Shown: positions 45,862 to 52,826 of the stretch, piece after piece | Layout of the letters: every line of letters begins with the position of its first letter | Numbering within the stretch: the first letter of the stretch is position 1 | Origin: Sporisorium sorghi | Lineage: Eukaryota > Basidiomycota > Ustilaginomycetes > Ustilaginales > Ustilaginaceae | Direction of reading: 5' to 3' | Length of the DNA: 64,000 nt | Assembly: GCA_023212695.1 (NCBI GenBank) | Contig: JALCCG010000023.1 | Location: 62,001-126,000 of the forward strand | Made by a program: the position numbers and the translations under genes | The notes under the pieces: model-generated | What the model was told of the DNA's origin: nothing | What the model saw: the letters and a program-made list of their open reading frames with translations, nothing else | The model's database searches: none

Positions 45862-46539
45862 ATGCAAGCCATTTGGTTTATGTTGTTTTCAACCTTTGAA
45901 ACACTGGCGATTTATTCACTGATTATGACATTGCTTAGATTTAAAACCAAAGAGTATATATGGCAGGCGCTGGTGATCATGATCCTTGCCAACTTACAAA
46001 GTTTCATCATGCGAAATGAACTTCAACTGGACTTTCTGGCTCCTCTCATTACCGTGCTGATTTTTGTTTTCTTGTTCTCAGCCATTATCAAGATTCCTGT
46101 TATCTGGTCGGCTATTTGTACCATCATCGGGTACATGCTGTATGCTTTGATTCAGAGTGCTTATTTATCCGTTTTCTTCGGTTCTATTGACACACTTCAG
46201 ACCAATCCTGCCAATGGTTATATCCTTCAATTATTGTCGGGCGCGACTGGATTATTAATTTCTTGGGTCATGTATAAGTTTCGGATAGGGTTTAAATACG
46301 ATCTTGAGAAACTGCGCATTAAATCTGAACATATCCTGTTGATTGCGTTAATCATCGTTGTTTTGATGTTGATGGCAATTCTGTTTTACCTCAATCGTTT
46401 ATGGCTGCATCTTCTTTTCTTTGGGATAACGTTTGGAATCTTCTTGTATTATGCCATCAATACAGAGGAGCGGGGTTCTTATGATCATAGAAGGATTGTC
46501 AAAGCGGATAGCGGAAGTGATAAAACGACAGATACCTGA
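45862..46539 (+). CDS. AgrC-like membrane protein without kinase domain
   Basis: 225 residues, ATG 45862 with GGGAGGAAA upstream. Six to seven hydrophobic helices cover residues 3-200, in the style of the AgrC peptide-sensor module. The protein then ends after a short polar tail (EERGSYDHRRIVKADSGSDK). No His-box or HATPase follows. The gene overlaps agrB by 59 bases, so they are coupled. It could be a receptor without signalling output, a processing partner or a transporter; the AgrC likeness is only of topology and position. Confidence 0.65.
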   Translation: MQAIWFMLFSTFETLAIYSLIMTLLRFKTKEYIWQALVIMILANLQSFIMRNELQLDFLAPLITVLIFVFLFSAIIKIPVIWSAICTIIGYMLYALIQSAYLSVFFGSIDTLQTNPANGYILQLLSGATGLLISWVMYKFRIGFKYDLEKLRIKSEHILLIALIIVVLMLMAILFYLNRLWLHLLFFGITFGIFLYYAINTEERGSYDHRRIVKADSGSDKTTDT

Positions 46540-47029
46540 TCATAATTCTTCTATTTCTGTTTTACAGCACGCCGCTGCTATTATATTGAATGTGATGCTC
46601 ACGGTGATCTTCACGCTGCTCATTTCTGCTTTCACCGGTAATGCGAAGCAGGCCCTTATAAGTATGATAGGTTTTGCGGTGCTGAGGCAATTCTCTGGAG
46701 GCTTCCACCTTAAGACGGGAGCCGGTTGCATCGCTTTCACGACGGTTCTTTTTACCCTGGTATCTTTCGTGGACGTCAATCATGTCACGGTGCTGGTCAT
46801 GAACGTTCTCAGTCTGCTGCTGGTTATGATGTTTGCTCCCAGCCGAATCGAGAAGCAGTCACGAATACCGAGGGAACATTATTATAAACTTCGCTTGATT
46901 AGCTGTTTTATCGTTATGCTTAATTTTGGACTTCAGTCCCCCACATTGGCTGTCATATTTTTTATCCAGGCGCTCAGTTTAGTACACTGGAAAGGAGGAC
47001 AAGCTCATGTTATGGATCAGCAAGGTTAG
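46481..47029 (+). CDS. agrB: AgrB-like cysteine peptidase that processes the peptide signal
   Basis: 182 residues from ATG 46481, with GAGGAGCGGGG upstream (a frame from 46433 has no ribosome site). The family core is RQFSGGFHLKTGAGC, with catalytic His76 and Cys83, seven residues apart as in AgrB. Four or more helices follow. AgrB cuts the C-terminal tail of AgrD and closes the ring. The end overlaps agrD by 23 bases. Confidence 0.9.
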   Translation: MIIEGLSKRIAEVIKRQIPDHNSSISVLQHAAAIILNVMLTVIFTLLISAFTGNAKQALISMIGFAVLRQFSGGFHLKTGAGCIAFTTVLFTLVSFVDVNHVTVLVMNVLSLLLVMMFAPSRIEKQSRIPREHYYKLRLISCFIVMLNFGLQSPTLAVIFFIQALSLVHWKGGQAHVMDQQG

Positions 47030-47147
47030 GCATCAGTTGTTTTCATTTATCGCATCTGCTCTGACGATGGTAGCCGTATTCGTAGTTAATACCGCAAGTC
47101 CCGTATTTGTGTACAGTGGAGAGACACCGGAAGAACTTCTGAAATAA
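47007..47147 (+). CDS. agrD: AgrD-like autoinducing peptide precursor with serine in the ring position
   Basis: 46 residues, too short for common ORF cut-offs. ATG 47007 follows AAAGGAGGA. The N-terminal amphipathic helix (MLWISKVRHQLFSFIASALTM) is followed by NTASPVFV and the acidic tail YSGETPEELLK. The tail matches the AgrD pattern PxEL read by AgrB. Aligning PEEL with the S. aureus PKEL puts SPVFV in the five-residue ring, with Ser where Cys normally sits, so a lactone instead of a thiolactone is predicted. No agrA or full-length agrC follows. Confidence 0.8.
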   Translation: MLWISKVRHQLFSFIASALTMVAVFVVNTASPVFVYSGETPEELLK

Positions 47148-47217
47148 TTGCTGTGTTGATATGTGCAGTAAGGGGACTGAGGGACTCCAATTTAAGATAA
47201 GCTGCATGAATGATGAT

Positions 47218-47253
47218 GAAATCCGGTGCCGTCTAGGTGCCGGATTTCTTTTT
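47218..47253 (+). terminator. Terminator after agrD
   Basis: GAAATCCGG pairs with CCGGATTTC, loop TGCCGTCTAGGTG, then TTTTT. Confidence 0.8.
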
Positions 47254-47363
47254 GCGTGTAAGATGGGGAGGAATTGAGCGGCTGTATAAGTATGGATAAG
47301 GAGCTATAGGCAGCGGCAAATTTGTGGATTTTATCTGCAAGATAATCAGGGTAAAAATTGTTA

Positions 47364-47392
47364 TTGATAAAGAACGAATGTTCGCATATAAT
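47364..47392 (+). promoter_or_regulatory. LexA-box promoter B (before the WYL-like gene)
   Basis: TTGATA at 47364-47369, 17-base spacer, TATAAT at 47387-47392. The spacer holds GAAC-GAAT-GTTC at 47372-47383. The geometry is the same as in promoter A at 45268-45296. Confidence 0.75.
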
Positions 47393-47423
47393 ACAAACAA
47401 ATGTTCTTGTTATAGGCGGTGGC

Positions 47424-47633
47424 ATGATGTTTGAAAAATACCTGGAACAAACCATCGAAATCATTTACGAGGATCAGAAGGGGAAGATCACCCAGCGTAA
47501 AATACAGATCCATAGTGTTCGGGATTCGCGCATTAGGGCAACATGCCTGGAAACAGGTCAACCTCGTGTATTTAATGTAAACAACATTCTGTCCTGGAGA
47601 CATGAGAAAGGAAGGGGTTCGCATGCTTCATGA
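47424..47633 (+). CDS. Small WYL-like domain protein under a LexA promoter
   Basis: 69 residues from ATG 47424 (or 47427). The sequence IEIIYEDQKGKITQRKIQIHSV, then RIRATCLETGQPRVFNVNNILS, follows the WYL-domain pattern (I-Y-D/E, R-x-I, a short strand, R-x-F...I). WYL domains sense ligands or DNA ends in regulators; here the domain stands alone, without its usual DNA-binding partner in the same chain. The next gene, overlapping by 11 bases, codes a winged-helix candidate. Induction by DNA damage is inferred from the LexA box 30-50 bases upstream. Confidence 0.6.
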   Translation: MMFEKYLEQTIEIIYEDQKGKITQRKIQIHSVRDSRIRATCLETGQPRVFNVNNILSWRHEKGRGSHAS

Positions 47634-47895
47634 TCTGGAGGTCAAGCTGCTCAAGATATTGATTACCTATCAGGCTCATCGCAGCCGTGTCCCAACCTTG
47701 AGGCTGCTCAAATATCTTACCGGCCGGAAGGCGGTTGAAATTTTGGAAGGTATCGAATCATTAGAGCGGCAAGGTTACATTAGGTTTAATGTCTGGCGGG
47801 ATATGCAAAGCCTAATTGTTCTAGAAGAGGAGTTACTGACTATAACGGAATGGAGAGAGGTGCCGTATTCTGGACAGCTCATTGAAATTCGATAG
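47623..47895 (+). CDS. Small winged-helix-type protein paired with the WYL-like protein
   Basis: 90 residues from ATG 47623 (AGGAAGGGG upstream; a start at 47602 would lie deeper in the previous gene). LHDLEVKLLKILITYQAHRSRVPTLRLLKYL, followed by AVEILEGIESLERQGYIRF, is a helix-turn-helix plus wing pattern. It overlaps the WYL-like gene by 11 bases. Together they look like a WYL regulator split into two chains. I do not recognise the family. Confidence 0.6.
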   Translation: MLHDLEVKLLKILITYQAHRSRVPTLRLLKYLTGRKAVEILEGIESLERQGYIRFNVWRDMQSLIVLEEELLTITEWREVPYSGQLIEIR

Positions 47896-48002
47896 GCGAG
47901 GCACCCGTAACCATTGTTGGGATGATGCAATTCTGCTCTCCCCATGCCCAAAACTGCTGCAGCGTCAAAATCATCTGCTGGAGTTGGATAGATAGAGATA
48001 GG

Positions 48003-48167
48003 TTAATCTGAGATTTTCAATTTCATTAAATGAATATATATTTCGTTCCTGAATGTTTCGATTGCGGGGACCCTTCTCAATGTACAAATAGAGAGCAGGG
48101 AGATCAGCACATATTGAACTCTCTTAACTTCTATTCCATGATCTTCGTTGCTAACAAAATCACTCAT
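48003..48167 (-). CDS. Small hypothetical protein
   Basis: 54 residues, below common cut-offs: begins MSDFVSNEDHGIEVKRVQYVL and ends YIHLMKLKISD. ATG 48167 follows AGGAGGAC with good spacing. It lies 23 bases downstream of the next minus-strand gene, so probably shares its transcript. Function unknown. Confidence 0.45.
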   Translation of the reverse strand: MSDFVSNEDHGIEVKRVQYVLISLLSICTLRRVPAIETFRNEIYIHLMKLKISD

Positions 48168-48190
48168 AAAGTCCTCCTAAAAGTAAAGTA

Positions 48191-48400
48191 TTAACGTAAC
48201 AGAAGATGCACCGCGCCATCAGCTGCAAGCAGTAAAACACCGGCTAAAAAGAACCAATTGGCTGCTTTCCTCTTAGAAGTCCGGTCCACCTTCGATTCAG
48301 CATAGAAATTCCCTCTCTGCTGGTCTCCTGTAGTGAATGCTCCAGATAAGAGTCCTGTAACCAAGAGACAAACAATTCCTGCAATGATAAGCAGATTCAT
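48191..48400 (-). CDS. Small two-helix membrane protein, DUF5316-like
   Basis: 69 residues. Helix 1 at 3-22 and helix 2 at 49-67, with the polar part GDQQRGNFYAESKVDRTSKRK between. The spacing and GAFTTGDQQRGN resemble DUF5316 proteins. ATG 48400 has TAGGAA upstream. Confidence 0.6.
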   Translation of the reverse strand: MNLLIIAGIVCLLVTGLLSGAFTTGDQQRGNFYAESKVDRTSKRKAANWFFLAGVLLLAADGAVHLLLR

Positions 48401-49019
48401 CTCGTGTTCCTACCATCCATTTTGGGCTTAAAGTTAGAACGCATCCAGATATACAAAAGTTCTTTTTTAGTGATGTTGGAAATAAGTGAGACCCGCTAAA
48501 TTTATGTTCATGCAGTACTGAAAATGGTAAAGGGTCAAAGATATACCTCTGCTGCAAACGGCGGCAAAGCACAGTACAGAATTCCTTGCGGGATAGGCAG
48601 ATTTCTACTAGACTCAGTCATTTAATCTTTGTGTTCAAGTTTGCTAATGCGTTCTTCTAATAGATTAGACTCTATAAATGGTTGGAGTAACTCCAACAAT
48701 AATCAAGATAATAAACAATATATACATACCATACACTGAAAAAACCTCCAAATTAATTGAAAAAGCTTCTAATTTCCAGAATAACAAATATATAGCGTTA
48801 GTCTCAACCTTTCACATAAAAATAAAAGTGTGAATTAACATGGGATAGGCGAGCTTGGACTACTGGATGGACGTGGATATGTAAGAATCAGTCCCTTATC
48901 TGTCTACCTAAAGGGGATAATATTAGAGTACCGACGCCAGTTTGCCGCCAAGGGTCTTTTTTCAATGTCTACAAAATGGGGTCTTGACCATTTACGAGTG
49001 AGTCGGTAGGAAAGGGCAA
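48401..49019. other. ~620 bases with little intact coding
   Basis: Holds only the broken small gene at 48622-48736. An open + frame of about 53 codons just after 48845 (GLLDGRGYVRISPLSVYLKGI) has no start or ribosome site and may be a remnant of the phage genes that follow. Confidence 0.4.
48622..48736 (-). pseudogene. Small membrane/coiled-coil peptide gene with a frameshift
   Basis: GGAGG at 48745-48749 (minus) leads into GTG 48736, then MYILFIILIIVGVTPTI, a single membrane helix; the frame stops at TAA soon after. Shifting frame near 48680 gives ESNLLEERISKLEHKD, a short coiled coil ending at 48622. A membrane helix followed by such a coil is a common small Firmicute layout, so a one-base indel in a real gene is likely. 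Confidence 0.4.
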
Positions 49020-49023
49020 ATAA

Positions 49024-49182
49024 AAAAAGCCCCTTCGAGGGGCAAGCCTAATAACATCTGCGGTGGCAGACTTTCAGTGCGCCTTATAGGCGTTTGCTAG
49101 TGCCATACCCTTCGAGGGCTGATGGAAGCCACCGGCTAAGCGGCTATGACTTATGCCCCTGGGTGGTCCGGGGGCCTTTTAA
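49024..49182 (+). other. Structured stretch: nested hairpins, possible non-coding RNA or phage leader
   Basis: Starts with GCCCCTTCGAGGGGC (49029-49043; A-run before it, so also a minus-strand terminator). Then GCGGTGGC (49060-49067) can pair with GCCACCGGC (~49129-49137), enclosing hairpins GCGCCTTATAGGCG and CCCTTCGAGGG. It ends with GCCCCTGGGTGGTCCGGGGGC and CTTTT (~49158-49182). No ORF fits. It precedes the decayed phage lysis genes. Confidence 0.45.
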
Positions 49183-49219
49183 CTTACAGAGACAGGGGGA
49201 AGAAAGGTAGACTGGGCCC

Positions 49220-49500
49220 GTGCTAACAGCAATCATTTCCGTCACAGTAGCCATCAGTGGTATTGTACTTGGCTGGGTCGGTAAGACAAAGGCCTTTAAA
49301 GCGGAGGTTGTACAGGAGACTACAGCGGATGCATCCCTTCATAATGATGTGTCCTACACCAAGTCATTGATTTAGGACATAAGTGTGGATCTTAGGGATA
49401 TCGGTAGGCGGATGGATGATTTTTCGGAAAGGCTGACCCGCGTCGAAGAGTCGCCAAGCAGGTTCATAAACCCCTAAATGATATCAAAAGGGAAGGATAA
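49220..49500 (+). pseudogene. Decayed phage XhlA-like/holin-accessory gene
   Basis: Starting at GTG 49220: LTAIISVTVAISGIVLGWVGKTK, a membrane helix, then DASLHNDVSYTKSLI and an in-frame TAG at 49373. The reading continues in frame as DLRDIGRRMDDFSERLTRVEE. Near 49455 it must shift frame to finish KQVHKPLNDIKREG and a TAA at 49498. So there is one nonsense change and one indel. The layout (N-terminal helix, coiled coil) is that of phage XhlA-type proteins next to holin and endolysin. Confidence 0.65.
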
Positions 49501-49506
49501 CTTCAA

Positions 49507-49697
49507 ATGAGCAGATGGTTTAGAGCAGCGGGTATCCGCGCAATTAAGACATCAGCACAAACTGCCATCGGGGTAATGGGTGCGACCGCAGTATTTATGA
49601 GGTGGATTGGTACGTAGTGGGTGGCACAGTCTTGCTGGCGACGATCACAAGCCTCTTGACAAATTTGGCGGGTCTGTCGGAGGGAAGCGATGAGTAA
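49507..49697 (+). pseudogene. Decayed phage holin (r1t-type)
   Basis: ATG 49507 gives MSRWFRAAGIRAIKTSAQTA, with IGVMGATAVF following, then stops at TAG just after 49615. Another frame continues VGGTVLLATITSLLTNLAGL and SEGSDE to TAA 49695. The combined layout, two helices with an AAGIRAIKT start and LTNLAGL end, is typical of small r1t-like holins. One frameshift separates the halves. Confidence 0.7.
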
Positions 49698-50185
49698 TTA
49701 CACATACCGCAAAAGATACCCAAAGGGACGGCCCACAATCGCCGTCCTAGCTTAGCTATGGGCCCGACGACAATTACAATCTACAACACTGGTAATCCTG
49801 CTTCGACAGCGGCAAATGAAAAGGGATGGCTTACTAATCCAACTAACAACCGTCAGGCATCTTATCACATTGTCATCGATGAGTGAGAAGCCGTTGAATG
49901 TATACCGCTGTCCGAAAATGCATGGCATGCCCGATGACGGCAGCGGTAGTGCAGATGGCGATCGGACATCTATTGGCATCGAGATTTGAGAGAGCGGTAA
50001 TTATGCTGGTCGCCCAGATGTTGCATGACCACGGGTGGGGTGGGGATCGATTACGGAGACATTGGGACTGAAGCCAAAAGATATGTCCGCGTCTAAGGTA
50101 TGACGGCGGCACATGGTCCGGCTGGCATGCATTTAAGGCTGCTGTGCAAGGTTGGTTAAACGCGATAAGGGGGCGAAGACAGTGA
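49691..50185 (+). pseudogene. Decayed phage endolysin, N-acetylmuramoyl-L-alanine amidase (Amidase_2)
   Basis: Overlaps the holin stop, the usual endolysin position. Pieces read ITIYNTGNPASTAANEKGWL, NRQASYHIVIDE, then an in-frame stop, EAVECIPLSENAWHA, a frameshift, DGDRTSIGIEI, another stop, and finally YDGGTWSGWHAFKAAVQGWL near the end. At least three stops or shifts break it. The IHNTG-type strand, ASYHxVID and NAWHAGDG-type motifs are those of Amidase_2 endolysins. It cannot make a working enzyme. Confidence 0.75.
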
Positions 50186-50215
50186 TCTCTAAGTAAATAA
50201 ATCCCGATAATAAAT

Positions 50216-50249
50216 ACCTCCCCTACCAGTAAATCAAGTAGGGGAGGTG
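50216..50249 (-). terminator. Terminator of the secreted PPC-like protein
   Basis: ACCTCCCCTAC and GTAGGGGAGGT form an 11-bp perfect stem around CAGTAAATCAA; on the minus strand ATTTATTATC follows. Confidence 0.7.
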
Positions 50250-50256
50250 CACTAAC

Positions 50257-50715
50257 TTAATTAAACTTAGAAAAAACTAATCTGTAGAATTGATCGGGAC
50301 TATAGTCGTATGCTCCATGAGAATAAACTTTAACATAGAGGCTCTGACCAGTCGGTACATAGATGCCATTAGCATCAGTACTCCCAGCTCCTGTATCATA
50401 TCCATTAGTTACACTAATGACTTGCCCATTCGAGTCAACCGTAATAAATTGTAAGTCATAGTTTAATCCTGATGGAGAGTGTAGAGATACAGAACCTCTC
50501 AAATCTTCACTACCATAATTATTATTAATTAAGAAGAAATCATAATCATCGGTACCTTCTATTGGAAAAGAGGCTGAACTATCTCCACCTCCGGGGGAAT
50601 ATATCTCCATAGCATTATTTAGGGTGTCTCCCAGTCCGTATTTTGCTGAAACAGATGAAGCTCCAACGACTATTAAAAATGCTGTGAGTAAGGTTGCAAT
50701 AGCGAATTTTTTCAA
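50257..50715 (-). CDS. Secreted protein with a PPC-like domain
   Basis: 152 residues, TTG start 50715 with GGGAGGTAG upstream. The signal peptide is MKKFAIATLLTAFLIVVGA with SSVSA for cleavage. The mature part (LGDTLNNAMEIYS, FPIEGTDDYDFFLI, QSLYVKVYSHG) resembles the pre-peptidase C-terminal (PPC) beta-sandwich that often accompanies secreted proteases, here alone. Its AT-rich DNA differs from the surrounding genes, so it may be acquired. Function unknown. Confidence 0.7.
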   Translation of the reverse strand: MKKFAIATLLTAFLIVVGASSVSAKYGLGDTLNNAMEIYSPGGGDSSASFPIEGTDDYDFFLINNNYGSEDLRGSVSLHSPSGLNYDLQFITVDSNGQVISVTNGYDTGAGSTDANGIYVPTGQSLYVKVYSHGAYDYSPDQFYRLVFSKFN

Positions 50716-50957
50716 ATAAACTACCTCCCATTACTATGATAGGCTGGCCAACCTTGATTTAACCTTAACACACATGTAATATCCAAGTATATAGTAATTA
50801 TGGATTATATTAGGATGTTGTTCATAATTATGGATGTCGGAATTTGTTGATCTATGGGTATACATATCGAAACAATATATTTTACCAGGGAATAACAAAC
50901 AAACCCCACCAGCTGAGTGCCAGCAGGATTCCAATTTGTATCCATGCTAAAGTAATA

Positions 50958-51185
50958 TTAATCTTCGAAAAGTTCATTCATAAGCCCATTGATTTCTTTT
51001 CTCCGTTTTAAAGTTTCCTCTTTATCGACAATAAATTGGCTGCCCTCGATCTTAATCACATTCCCAACCTCGGTATCACTGGGCAAAAGATGCTTGGGAT
51101 AGTCTAGTGTAAGACCATCCACTACTTCAATAACTGCTTTATCGCTCTCAAATTGGTGAATTATTCCTTTTATCAAACCAATCAC
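50958..51185 (-). CDS. DUF3006 family protein
   Basis: 75 residues, GTG start 51185 with a poor ribosome site. The pattern is IHQFESDKAVIEVVDGLTLDYPKHLLP, typical of DUF3006 proteins, which commonly follow an MBL-fold ComEC-like hydrolase. Its partner just upstream is broken, so translation may have depended on coupling that is now lost. Possibly on its way to decay. Confidence 0.75.
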   Translation of the reverse strand: MIGLIKGIIHQFESDKAVIEVVDGLTLDYPKHLLPSDTEVGNVIKIEGSQFIVDKEETLKRRKEINGLMNELFED

Positions 51186-51201
51186 TTCATAGTTTCAAAA
51201 A

Positions 51202-51870
51202 TTATATTTTTGAACCATCGCTAACAGCGGTGATCGTACCGTGAGTACAGTCCTATACACAGGTACCTTAGACTTTTTCAATCGATTAATAATAGCAGAC
51301 TTTGATTGACCGTATTTATTATCTTTTCCCGCATTGATCACTGCATACGTTGGCCTGACACATTAAGAAATCCTTTGTGATGTTGAGGTGTCTGATCCGT
51401 GATGTCCAACCTTTAGCACATCCGCTTTCAAAAGTAGGAGACTCTTCAACATATCGGCTTCGCTTCTGGATTCAGCCAAGCCAGGGAAGAGGAAAGAAGT
51501 CTTACCGTATTGTACCCGTAGCACAGCGCTCCATGCATTCAAATCTTTGCCGTACTGCAGGGGCGTCGAACTCTGCTATGACGCCTTCCAGCGGGATCTC
51601 AAGGCCGCCTTTATCATTAACTCGCGGTTTTTTACTGCAAGCAAGAAATCCTTGTATGTATTTGTGGTATGGCTCGCTTTGGGTGCATAACGCTCTTGGT
51701 TGGTATTGCATCGATCACAGTGTCCAGGCCACGATGTGGTCGGCGCCCGGGTGAGTGGCAATGATTGCATCAAGATTCTTTACACCGAGCTGCTTAAGAT
51801 AATCAACTTGTTGTCTCCACTGTCGATTAAGTGATATTGCCCTGGATGAGCACGATTTGATATTATAATG
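51202..51870 (-). pseudogene. Broken MBL-fold (ComEC/Rec2-like) hydrolase
   Basis: Minus-strand pieces in changing frames: QYHLIDSGDN, VDYLKQLGVKNLDAIIATHPG with ADHIV, SHTTNTYKDFLLAVKNRELM, LPLEGVIAEF-like text, YAVINAGKDNKYGQ and GTITAVSDGSKI before a stop at 51202. The THPxADH motif is the metal site of the MBL fold. At least three frameshifts are needed, and parts of the N-terminus are missing. DUF3006 follows after 16 bases, the usual pair. Confidence 0.75.
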
Positions 51871-51968
51871 GTACAGACACGACAAAGTTGATTGCAAATA
51901 AAGCCAATTATTTATGGTGTTTTGTATAGATTATGGCTTTTTTTGCGTCATATTTGCGGATGAAAAAG

Positions 51969-51992
51969 AAAAAACCCTTGCTGCGCAAGGGC
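51969..51992 (-). terminator. Terminator of tRNA-Val
   Basis: On the minus strand CCCTTG pairs with CAAGGG around CGCAG, followed by six T. Confidence 0.8.
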
Positions 51993-52001
51993 TCTTCGTG
52001 A

Positions 52002-52074
52002 TGATCTGTAGTGGGCTCGAACCACTGACCCCTACCCTGTCAAGATAGTGCTCTCCCAGCTGAGCTAACAGATC
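52002..52074 (-). tRNA. tRNA-Val (GAC)
   Basis: 73 bases on the minus strand. Acceptor GATCTGT/ACAGATC, D-arm GCTCAGCTGGGAGAGC, anticodon stem CTATC/GGTAG with loop TTGACAG, T-arm AGTGG/CCACT. CCA is not encoded. It marks the right edge of the accessory patch and is a possible phage integration site. Confidence 0.93.
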
Positions 52075-52209
52075 ATGAAATATTTAAAAAGGTAATTCAT
52101 ATATTACCAGCAGACATTATGGCTGTCAATGGTTTTCTCGTTATAAAAAATCATGTTCCGGTTCACACTACATAGAGCATGAGTTTTCCATTAGAGGAGC
52201 GTGAATGGC

Positions 52210-52473
52210 ATGAGAGGTGGGAAATCCCATCGTTTCAAACAAGCAGGGCTGCTTCTTTCATTAATCGTAATATCTACTCTCGGGAGCGGGTGCAGTATCC
52301 CGGAGAGAACGTCGGTGCAGCTTGAGCCGCTGCATGCTCCGGCAGCACCTGTGCTGCTTGATGTTTACAGCCGTTCTGTCGAGCAGGATGTATACTCCAA
52401 ACCGGGAAGTGGGTCACTGGAGCCGGTATCCCCGATGGATTCGGAGGATACGTTACACGATCTGAATCCGTAA
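52210..52473 (+). CDS. Small lipoprotein
   Basis: 87 residues from ATG 52210 (GGAG at 52196-52199). Basic start MRGGKSHRFKQ, hydrophobic core LLLSLIVISTLG and lipobox LGSGC, so it should be membrane-anchored by acylation. The mature ~55 residues are Pro/Ser-rich with no domain. The alternative GTG at 52201 is too close to the ribosome site. The hairpin at 52548-52577 follows. Confidence 0.65.
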   Translation: MRGGKSHRFKQAGLLLSLIVISTLGSGCSIPERTSVQLEPLHAPAAPVLLDVYSRSVEQDVYSKPGSGSLEPVSPMDSEDTLHDLNP

Positions 52474-52547
52474 CAAGCTGTAAGGACGACCCGTGCTGGA
52501 TCGAATTCCGCGAACGGTCCGTACTCTTGCTCGATCAACGAGCAGAG

Positions 52548-52577
52548 CAAACCGCCGGCTGGCAGGCTGGCGGTTTG
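52548..52577. terminator. Hairpin between convergent small genes
   Basis: CAAACCGCC pairs with GGCGGTTTG, with GGCTGGCAGGCT making the inner loop. The T-run is short. Confidence 0.55.
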
Positions 52578-52594
52578 TCGTATACCGGCCGATG

Positions 52595-52705
52595 CTATTC
52601 CTCATCCCATTTGCGGGAATACCCTTTTTTAATAGCCCAAAAGACGGGGTAGATGATCAAGACGGCTATGATAATCGCCCAAAATATCGTAGCTCCCATG
52701 CCCAT
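52595..52705 (-). CDS. Small single-helix membrane peptide
   Basis: 36 residues, below usual cut-offs: MGMGATIFWAIIIAVLIIYP, then FWAIKKGYSRKWDEE. One membrane helix covers residues 4-23, with a charged tail. AAAGGAG lies ahead of ATG 52705. Function unknown. Confidence 0.5.
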   Translation of the reverse strand: MGMGATIFWAIIIAVLIIYPVFWAIKKGYSRKWDEE

Positions 52706-52826
52706 AGAGGCAACGCTCCTTTCAAGAAGACAGTAGCTTCTACTATACAGGAAAACGAATATTTTGTATAATATCTCGACCTGCAGAAATCACAAGAAAT
52801 TGATTCTACATAAAAGAGGTGTTGAA

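Noticed and set aside
45594..45872. Minus-strand ORF of 92 codons before the AgrC-like gene
   Set aside because: It runs over the ribosome site and start of the + strand gene, has no ribosome site of its own and no recognised domain.
49108..49150. CTGATG within the structured stretch, suggesting a hammerhead ribozyme
   Set aside because: The conserved GAAA after stem II and a fitting stem III are absent, so the core cannot form.
52002..52074. Phage attachment duplicate of the tRNA-Val 3' end
   Set aside because: I found no second copy of the tRNA end by eye to the left of the accessory patch; a sequence search is needed to be sure.
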